Assembly (NCBI GenBank): GCA_902490355.1
Contig: CABUDN010000090.1
Span: 1 to 10,792 of the forward strand
Direction: 5' to 3'
DNA: 10,792 bases
DNA from: an uncultured Oscillibacter sp.
GTDB lineage: Bacteria > Bacillota > Clostridia > Oscillospirales > Oscillospiraceae
Under the pieces are notes generated by a model, which saw nothing but the letters and a program-made list of their open reading frames with translations, made no database searches and had not been told where the DNA came from. The position numbers and the translations under genes are program-made. Position 1 is the stretch's first letter. Each line of letters opens with the position of its first letter. Positions 6,582 through 10,792 of the stretch are shown here, piece after piece.

Positions 6582-7552
6582 AGAATATGTTGACGCTTTT
6601 GAAAGAGCGGCAAAACAGGAATCACCTGCTGCACCGCAAGAGCGAAGTCCTATTTGCCTTTTTGTTTTTGATGGCGATGGTCATTTTCGGTTCCTTCGCC
6701 AGCCCGTATTTTCTCACCACGCGGAATCTTCGCAACCTTTTGACCCTCAATATCGGCATGATCCTGCTGACCTTTGCGCAGATGTACATCATTCTGCTGG
6801 GCGGTGTGGATCTGTCGGTGGGATCTGTGGTTTCCATGACCAGTGTAATCTGCGCCACCATGATGGTGGAGGGGAACATTGGAAACTGGCTGCTTGTCAT
6901 TATCCTCTGCCTTCTGGCTTCTGCCGCAATCGGCCTGGTCAATGGGCTGCTGGTAACCAAGGGCGGCCTGCAGCCCATCATCGCCACTCTTGCGACCCAG
7001 ACCGTCTTTGCCGGTGTGGCCCTGGTGATCCTGCCGGGCCCCGGCGGAGATATTCCCAGCGCATTGACCAAATTCCTGACCCGGGGCGCCGGCTATGCCG
7101 TTCCCATACTGTTCGTCCTGGCGTTCATCGTGCTGGCCTGGATCATTCTCAACCGCACAGCCTTCGGCCGGGCCATTTACGCGGTGGGCGGCAATGAGCA
7201 GTCTGCCGAATCCGCCGGAATCCATGTGGATTCTGTAAAGATCAAAACCTTCATTCTGGCTGCGGTTTTCGCAGGCGTTGCAGGTCTTTACCTCAGTATC
7301 TACTCCACATCCGGCAATCCCCTGTTGGGCGAGCCGTATACCCAGCGGTCCATCACCGCTGCAGTGGTCGGCGGTGCCCTGCTCACCGGCGGCAAGGGAA
7401 GCGCAGTGGGCTGCGTCATCGGTGCACTGATTCTGGGTATCATCACAAACCTTTTGAATCTCATGAACATCAACACTTACTATCAATTTGTGCTGCAGGG
7501 TGTGCTTTTGATTCTGACCCTCTCGATCAGCGCATTGAGAAGCCGGAAATAA
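6578..7552 (+). CDS. Sugar-type ABC transporter permease, first of two (RbsC/XylH family)
   Basis: 324 residues and strongly hydrophobic, with about eight to ten membrane segments after a basic N-terminus (about 1-22). Family hallmarks are GGVDLSVGS (75-83), GLVNGLLVTKGGLQPIIATLAT (119-140, a permease core segment) and the cytoplasmic loop FGRAIYAVGGNEQSAESAGI (196-215), which contacts the ATPase. Further glycine-rich helices (VVGGALLTGGKG, 263-274) and a basic C-terminal tail RSRK follow. Its ATG overlaps the ATPase stop as ATGA, implying translational coupling; AAGGAG (6562-6567) lies upstream. It should pair with the product of the next gene as a heterodimeric membrane channel. Confidence 0.95.
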   Translation: MKNMLTLLKERQNRNHLLHRKSEVLFAFLFLMAMVIFGSFASPYFLTTRNLRNLLTLNIGMILLTFAQMYIILLGGVDLSVGSVVSMTSVICATMMVEGNIGNWLLVIILCLLASAAIGLVNGLLVTKGGLQPIIATLATQTVFAGVALVILPGPGGDIPSALTKFLTRGAGYAVPILFVLAFIVLAWIILNRTAFGRAIYAVGGNEQSAESAGIHVDSVKIKTFILAAVFAGVAGLYLSIYSTSGNPLLGEPYTQRSITAAVVGGALLTGGKGSAVGCVIGALILGIITNLLNLMNINTYYQFVLQGVLLILTLSISALRSRK

Positions 7553-7564
7553 GGAGGGTTACGC

Positions 7565-8569
7565 ATGAAAAACACATTGCTTTCCGGTGACGTAGCGCTC
7601 ACCCGCAAAAAGCTTCTGCCTTTGTTCCTGGTCTACGGTACGTTGATTGTCCTGCTGGTGGCCGCAGAAATTCTCAGCCCCGGCTTCCTGGCTCCTCAGC
7701 ATATGGAAACCATCATCCGCCAGGTGGCATTTCTGGGCATTGTATCCATCGGCCAGACCTTGGTGATTCTGACCGGCGGCATTGATCTGTCCGTTCAGAA
7801 CACGCTGGTGCTCAGCAATGTTGTCTCCGCACAAATTATGGCCGGCAAGCCGGAGAATGCCCTGACCGCCCTGGTCATCTCCATTCTCATCGGTCTGGTC
7901 GTCGGCGTGCTGAACGGAGCGGGCATCTACCTGCTCAATATTCCTCCCATGATCATGACTCTGGCCATCGGCACAGCCGTGTACGGCGTCGCCTACATCT
8001 ACTGCAACGGCGCTCCCAAGGGCTATGCCTCTCCCATTTTCACCAATCTGGCAAACGGGAGAATCCGGGACCTGTTTTCTGAAGACAGCCCCCTGCGCAT
8101 TCTCAACATCAACGGAACGATTCTCCTTTGGATCCTTCTCAGCGCCACCGTCATCATTCTCCTGAAGTATACCATCTTCGGCCGCGCGGTGTATGCCATC
8201 GGCGTGAACCGGCAAAGCGCACGCTATTCCGGCATCAATGTTCCCGCCACCATCATTTCGGTCTATGCCATCTCCGGCATTCTGGCAGCCATCACCGGCG
8301 TGTTGTTCGTGGGATACACCGGTACCAGCTATCTGTCCACCGGTTCCAGCTACAATATGGATTCCATCGCATCGGTGGTCATCGGCGGTACGTCCGTGGT
8401 AGGCGGAATCGGCGGCTATGTGGGCACCATTGCCGGTGTCATGGTCATGACCATGGTTTCCAGCATTATGACCATTGTGAACATGGCGGAATCCGGCAAG
8501 AAAATCATCAGCGGCATGATCTTGATTCTGCTGCTGGTCAGCGTATACCGCCGGAAGAAGAGCAACTGA
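7565..8569 (+). CDS. Sugar-type ABC transporter permease, second of two (RbsC/XylH family)
   Basis: 334 residues, polytopic, homologous to the preceding permease but clearly diverged from it. Shared hallmarks are TGGIDLSVQN (70-79, where the first permease has GGVDLSVGS), GLVVGVLNGAGI (110-121), and FGRAVYAIGVNRQSARYSGI (205-224) for the ATPase-contact loop. A hydrophilic insertion at ~148-180 (YCNGAPKGYASPIFTN onward) lies between membrane segments. The C-terminus is basic (RRKKSN). The ATG has GGAGGG (7553-7558) directly after the previous stop and 6 nt upstream. Having two different permease genes instead of one points to a heterodimer, found in several CUT2 clusters. Confidence 0.95.
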   Translation: MKNTLLSGDVALTRKKLLPLFLVYGTLIVLLVAAEILSPGFLAPQHMETIIRQVAFLGIVSIGQTLVILTGGIDLSVQNTLVLSNVVSAQIMAGKPENALTALVISILIGLVVGVLNGAGIYLLNIPPMIMTLAIGTAVYGVAYIYCNGAPKGYASPIFTNLANGRIRDLFSEDSPLRILNINGTILLWILLSATVIILLKYTIFGRAVYAIGVNRQSARYSGINVPATIISVYAISGILAAITGVLFVGYTGTSYLSTGSSYNMDSIASVVIGGTSVVGGIGGYVGTIAGVMVMTMVSSIMTIVNMAESGKKIISGMILILLLVSVYRRKKSN

Positions 8570-8584
8570 GGAAAGGTGAATTTT

Positions 8585-9256
8585 ATGCGGGTATTTGTGT
8601 CTCATCTGATCCGCAAGGGGGATCCCGGCTGGCCCGGGAACCCCACTGTGGAGCTCAATCAATACACCTCCCTGGAAAACGGAGATACGGCAAACACGTA
8701 TTCCTTTACCCTGTTCAATCATTTCGGTACGCATTTTGACGCGCCCCGGCATTATCATGCCGCGGGCCTTACCATCAACGAAATCCCAAAGGATCGCTTC
8801 TTCTACCAGCATCCGCTGTTATTGGACATTCCCAAGGGCCGCCTTGAAAAGATCGAGGTATCCGATCTGCAGCCCTATGAGGACTCCCTCAAAGTCTGCG
8901 ATCTGCTGATGCTGCGCACAGGCTTTGAAGCGCAGAGAAGCGAAGATCCGGCTGCATACAGCCAGCAGGGTCCTGCTGTAAGCGCAGCCTGCGCGGCCTA
9001 TCTGGCGGATCGATTTTGCGGAACCTTAAAAGCGGTTGCGGTTGATTTCCTCTCCCTGGCCTGCCCCGCAGACACCACAGACGGTGACGAGGCCCACCGC
9101 CAGTTGTTGGGAAATTACCGGGACGGCTACATCTGCATCATCGAAGATGTCCACATGGCCGGACTTCCCTCCGGCTTTTTGAAGGAAGCTGCCGCCATCC
9201 CCCTGTTTCTGGACGGGCTGGACAGCGCCCCCGTCACCATGTGGGTAGAGGTCTGA
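8585..9256 (+). CDS. Cyclase family / kynurenine-formamidase-fold metal hydrolase (PF04199)
   Basis: 223 residues, a typical size. The family's metal motif HFGTHFDAPRH (46-56) is intact, giving likely ligands His46, His50 and Asp52, with His56 nearby. The second conserved part is also present: VDFLSL (153-158), His171 in EAHRQLL and Glu187 in IIEDV, then GLP and the C-terminal LDSAPV (212-217), which match the layout of bacterial kynurenine formamidases and isatin hydrolases. These enzymes hydrolyse formamides, cyclic amides or lactones with Zn or Mn. Cytoplasmic, with no signal peptide. The ATG at 8585 is preferred to the in-frame GTG at 8576 because AAAGGTGA (8572-8579) is then well spaced. 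It is 15 nt after the permease gene, so it is in the operon and probably acts on the imported compound. The exact substrate is unknown. Confidence 0.9.
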   Translation: MRVFVSHLIRKGDPGWPGNPTVELNQYTSLENGDTANTYSFTLFNHFGTHFDAPRHYHAAGLTINEIPKDRFFYQHPLLLDIPKGRLEKIEVSDLQPYEDSLKVCDLLMLRTGFEAQRSEDPAAYSQQGPAVSAACAAYLADRFCGTLKAVAVDFLSLACPADTTDGDEAHRQLLGNYRDGYICIIEDVHMAGLPSGFLKEAAAIPLFLDGLDSAPVTMWVEV

Positions 9257-9302
9257 TTCCGTTTTACTCAAAACTCTCTGTGCAGAAAGGAGCCGTGCGC
9301 TT

Positions 9303-10226
9303 GTGGAAATCATTGATATTCACGCCCATGTCTATCCGACAGTATGCGGCATTACCAACAGCCTGCCCATGACATCCCAGCCCCTTGGCCGTGTCAAGGT
9401 CGGAAATGAGATCCGGCAGTTCCTGCCGCCTTCTTTCCACGATACCACCAGTACCGTGGAAACGCTCATCGCCTATATGGATTGGTGCGGAATTTCCCGC
9501 GCGGTGCTGATGGCAAATCCATACTACGGCTATCACAATGATTATTTCATCCGCTGTGTCCAGCAATATCCTGAGCGTTTACGGGCTGTTGCCCTGGTGG
9601 ACCTTACCAAAGGCGCCGCTGCAGCCGAGGAACTGGAGCGGCTCTATCAGCAAACCCCGCTCATGGGGTTCAAGGTTGAAACCGACAGCACCTTCCAGTG
9701 TGCCCGGCAAATGCACATGGCGGATGAGGCGCTGCGTCCCGTTTGGGAGTGTATTGACCGTCATGCCCAGCCGGTATTTTTGCATCTGTTTACCGACCGG
9801 GATGTGGAAGATACCATTCAACTGGTAAACCGCTACTCCAACATCTCCTTCATCCTCTGTCATATGGGTGCAGACGCCTGTTTTTCTGCCGGTGTGAAAA
9901 AGAGCAACTTTGACGAACTGATTGCTCTGGTGCGGGATCATGACAATGTCTGGTTCGACACTTCCACCGTGCCGGTCTATTTCCAGGAAGAATATCCCTT
10001 CCCCACCTCTGTGGAAATCATCGAGAAAGCCTGGCGGGAAGTCGGAGCCAAAAAACTCATGTGGTCCTCGGATTATCCCGGCATGCTCAACCACGCCACC
10101 ATGCGTCAATTGATCAACTTGGTAGCGGTACAGTGTCGGAACATCCCGCCTGCAGACCGGGAGCGGATCCTTGGCCTCAACGCCAAAGAGCTGTTCTTTG
10201 ATGTTCAGAACAGAGCGCAGCCTTGA
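9303..10226 (+). CDS. Amidohydrolase family protein (PF04909, amidohydrolase_2)
   Basis: 307 residues, a TIM-barrel metal hydrolase. Expected ligands are all visible: His7 and His9 in DIHAHV, His161 in FLHLF, His187 in CHMGA and Asp257 in SSDYPG. The PF04909 group includes lactonases (2-pyrone-4,6-dicarboxylate, fucono- and rhamnonolactone hydrolases) and non-oxidative decarboxylases (ACMSD type), so ring opening or decarboxylation is possible. No signal peptide, so cytoplasmic. The start is GTG at 9303, with AAAGGAG (9286-9292) 10 nt upstream; the overlapping TTG at 9301 is out of frame. It follows the cyclase gene by 46 nt and is the last gene before the operon terminator. Residues ~15-50 (TNSLPMTSQPLGRVKVGNEI onward) form an insertion after the first strand, probably a lid over the active site. 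Confidence 0.92.
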   Translation: MEIIDIHAHVYPTVCGITNSLPMTSQPLGRVKVGNEIRQFLPPSFHDTTSTVETLIAYMDWCGISRAVLMANPYYGYHNDYFIRCVQQYPERLRAVALVDLTKGAAAAEELERLYQQTPLMGFKVETDSTFQCARQMHMADEALRPVWECIDRHAQPVFLHLFTDRDVEDTIQLVNRYSNISFILCHMGADACFSAGVKKSNFDELIALVRDHDNVWFDTSTVPVYFQEEYPFPTSVEIIEKAWREVGAKKLMWSSDYPGMLNHATMRQLINLVAVQCRNIPPADRERILGLNAKELFFDVQNRAQP

Positions 10227-10310
10227 GACCCATACCGGCTGCAGGAATCCGATCAGAAGCAGCGGTTTTCTCTGTTTGTAAACGAACTGTCGCATGTTCC
10301 CTTTTCATTC

Positions 10311-10350
10311 AACCTGTCCGGGTGCCTGAAGCGCCCGGACAGGTTTTTTT
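10311..10350 (+). terminator. Intrinsic terminator of the ABC/hydrolase operon
   Basis: AACCTGTCCGGG (10311-10322) pairs with CCCGGACAGGTT (10334-10345). The stem extends inward through TGC/GCG (one G-U pair) to a CTGAA loop, and a run of T (10344-10350) follows. It lies 84 nt after the last stop codon. The 10227-10310 stretch holds nothing else that I can see. Confidence 0.95.
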
Positions 10351-10360
10351 ACCCTTTACG

Positions 10361-10427
10361 CTGCGGATCCCGGACAGCTTCCGCAGTGTGTACTGCATAG
10401 ACGGACAGTTCTCGTTCAACCTGTCCG
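10361..10427. repeat. Cluster of small hairpins and a 13-bp repeat of the terminator arm
   Basis: TTCAACCTGTCCG occurs in the terminator (10308-10320) and again at 10415-10427. The second copy pairs with CGGACAG (10402-10408) in a 7-bp hairpin. Before it are CTGCGGA/TCCGCAG (10361-10367 with 10380-10386) and GCAGT-GTGT-ACTGC (10383-10396), which share bases and so are alternatives. No T-run follows at once, so these are not obvious terminators; they may be decayed copies of the terminator. Confidence 0.5.
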
Positions 10428-10635
10428 CAGCGAATTCTTATTGACTATTTTTTGAATAAGTTTACACTTTAACAGTCTTCCGTTTTGTGATTTTTTTGAG
10501 GATTTGTCCAACAAATTCACGCACTTTTGCGATGCAAATGCTGCAAGTATTTGTCGCGCTCGTTCATTTTCATTCATATCGTTGTTTATTTTGAACTATT
10601 TTGTTTCGTTTTGTGTTTTTTTATGTTGGATAGGA
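10428..10635. other. AT-rich gene-free upstream region
   Basis: No coding frame of interest. A small hairpin is present, GGATTTGT/ACAAATTC (10500-10507 with 10511-10518, one G-T pair, loop CCA). The stretch is rich in TTTTG and TTCAT words, consistent with upstream promoter DNA of the next gene. Confidence 0.4.
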
Positions 10636-10664
10636 TTGACAACTATGTAAACTTGGCGTAATAT
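10636..10664 (+). promoter_or_regulatory. Strong rightward promoter for a gene lost at the contig end
   Basis: TTGACA (10636-10641), a 17-base spacer and TAATAT (10659-10664). Both hexamers and the spacing are the same as in the Na/Pi promoter. Predicted start near 10671. Only ~70 bases of genuine sequence follow, with no start codon opening a real frame, so the transcript's gene is off the contig. Confidence 0.75.
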
Positions 10665-10673
10665 GTTAAAAAA

Positions 10674-10725
10674 TGATTCAAATTGATTTAAAGTGATTTA
10701 TTTAGTGAGACATCCCACTTGTCTC
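10674..10725 (+). repeat. Three 10-bp-phased TGATT repeats and a leader hairpin
   Basis: TGATT starts at 10674, 10684 and 10694, each exactly one helical turn apart, with consensus TGATTTAAA(K). They lie at about +3 to +28 of the predicted transcript, where a bound protein would block the promoter. Just after them GAGACA (10707-10712) pairs with TGTCTC (10720-10725) around a 7-base loop. Confidence 0.5.
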
Positions 10726-10743
10726 CTTGCAGAAGTATACAAA

Positions 10744-10792
10744 AGATCGGAAGAGCGTCGTGTAGGGAAAGAGTGTAGATCTCGGTGGTCGC
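10744..10792. other. Illumina TruSeq adapter sequence (assembly contamination)
   Basis: From 10744 the sequence starts AGATCGGAAGAGCGTCGTG and continues for 49 bases as the reverse complement of the TruSeq universal adapter, without a mismatch that I can see. It is adapter read-through left on the contig end and should not be interpreted as genomic DNA. Confidence 0.98.

Noticed and set aside
7559..8812. Minus-strand 417-codon open frame opposite the second permease
   Set aside because: Asp/Gly/His-rich mirror frame of a conserved permease and spanning two plus-strand genes.
8585..10226. Kynurenine/tryptophan degradation as the pathway, since formamidase and ACMSD belong to the same two families
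   Set aside because: No dioxygenase, kynureninase or hydroxylase is present, the oxygen-dependent steps are unlikely in an anaerobe, and family membership alone does not fix the substrate.
10441..10468. Possible promoter TTGACT-N16-TACACT
   Set aside because: The -10 matches only 4 of 6 and a much better promoter lies ~195 bases downstream in the same direction.
10711..10728. AAGGAG followed by ATG on the minus strand
   Set aside because: The frame stops after three codons (ATG TCT CAC TAA), so it is not a gene.
1..10743. CRISPR array, tRNA, rRNA, insertion sequence, prophage or toxin-antitoxin genes
   Set aside because: No regularly spaced repeats, no conserved RNA gene sequences, no transposase or phage genes and no target-site-flanked terminal repeats were found.

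Overview
The window looks like the end of a contig from a moderately GC-rich, probably gut-associated member of the Clostridia/Oscillospirales. Evidence for this is the Na/Pi symporter with a PhoU tail, a PF06541 (CmpB-type) membrane protein, a Gram-positive lipoprotein signal with a glycine/serine linker on the binding protein, and strong AGGAGG-type ribosome binding sites. The taxonomy is inference; no marker gene is present. The last 49 bases (10744-10792) are not genomic. They match the reverse complement of the Illumina TruSeq universal adapter, so the real sequence stops at about 10743.

Left part (1-3340). A minus-strand Na/phosphate cotransporter gene (209-1846) has a near-consensus promoter and a hairpin/U-tract in its short leader. 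Downstream of it, near the left edge, a second near-consensus promoter (78-106) fires leftward out of the window into an unseen transcript. Diverging from the cotransporter is a plus-strand gene (2275-3270) for a coiled-coil plus PF06541 membrane protein, closed by an 18-bp perfect hairpin terminator.

Middle (3340-3881). About 540 bases without a convincing gene. The first half is rich in inverted repeats. The second half is AT-rich and holds a cre-like site and a 12-bp perfect inverted repeat built around two TACGTA cores, probably the control region of the next operon.

Right part (3882-10350). One plus-strand operon: lipoprotein substrate-binding protein, two-domain ATPase and two permeases of the ribose/galactose (CUT2) ABC type, then a cyclase/kynurenine-formamidase-fold hydrolase (PF04199) and an amidohydrolase_2 (PF04909) enzyme, ending at a strong intrinsic terminator (10311-10350). 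Three junctions are tight (ATGA overlap, 12 nt, 15 nt), one is 46 nt, and the binding-protein/ATPase junction is 123 nt with a stable hairpin. There is no sugar kinase, isomerase or aldolase. The two hydrolases suggest import of a cyclic, lactone or amide-type compound that is opened by metal-dependent hydrolysis. The substrate cannot be read from the sequence. This operon is the best candidate here for an undescribed catabolic system.

Far right (10351-10743). An AT-rich intergenic stretch with small hairpins, a near-perfect promoter (10636-10664) pointing right, and three 10-bp-phased TGATT repeats just after the predicted start point. The gene it serves is cut off by the contig end.
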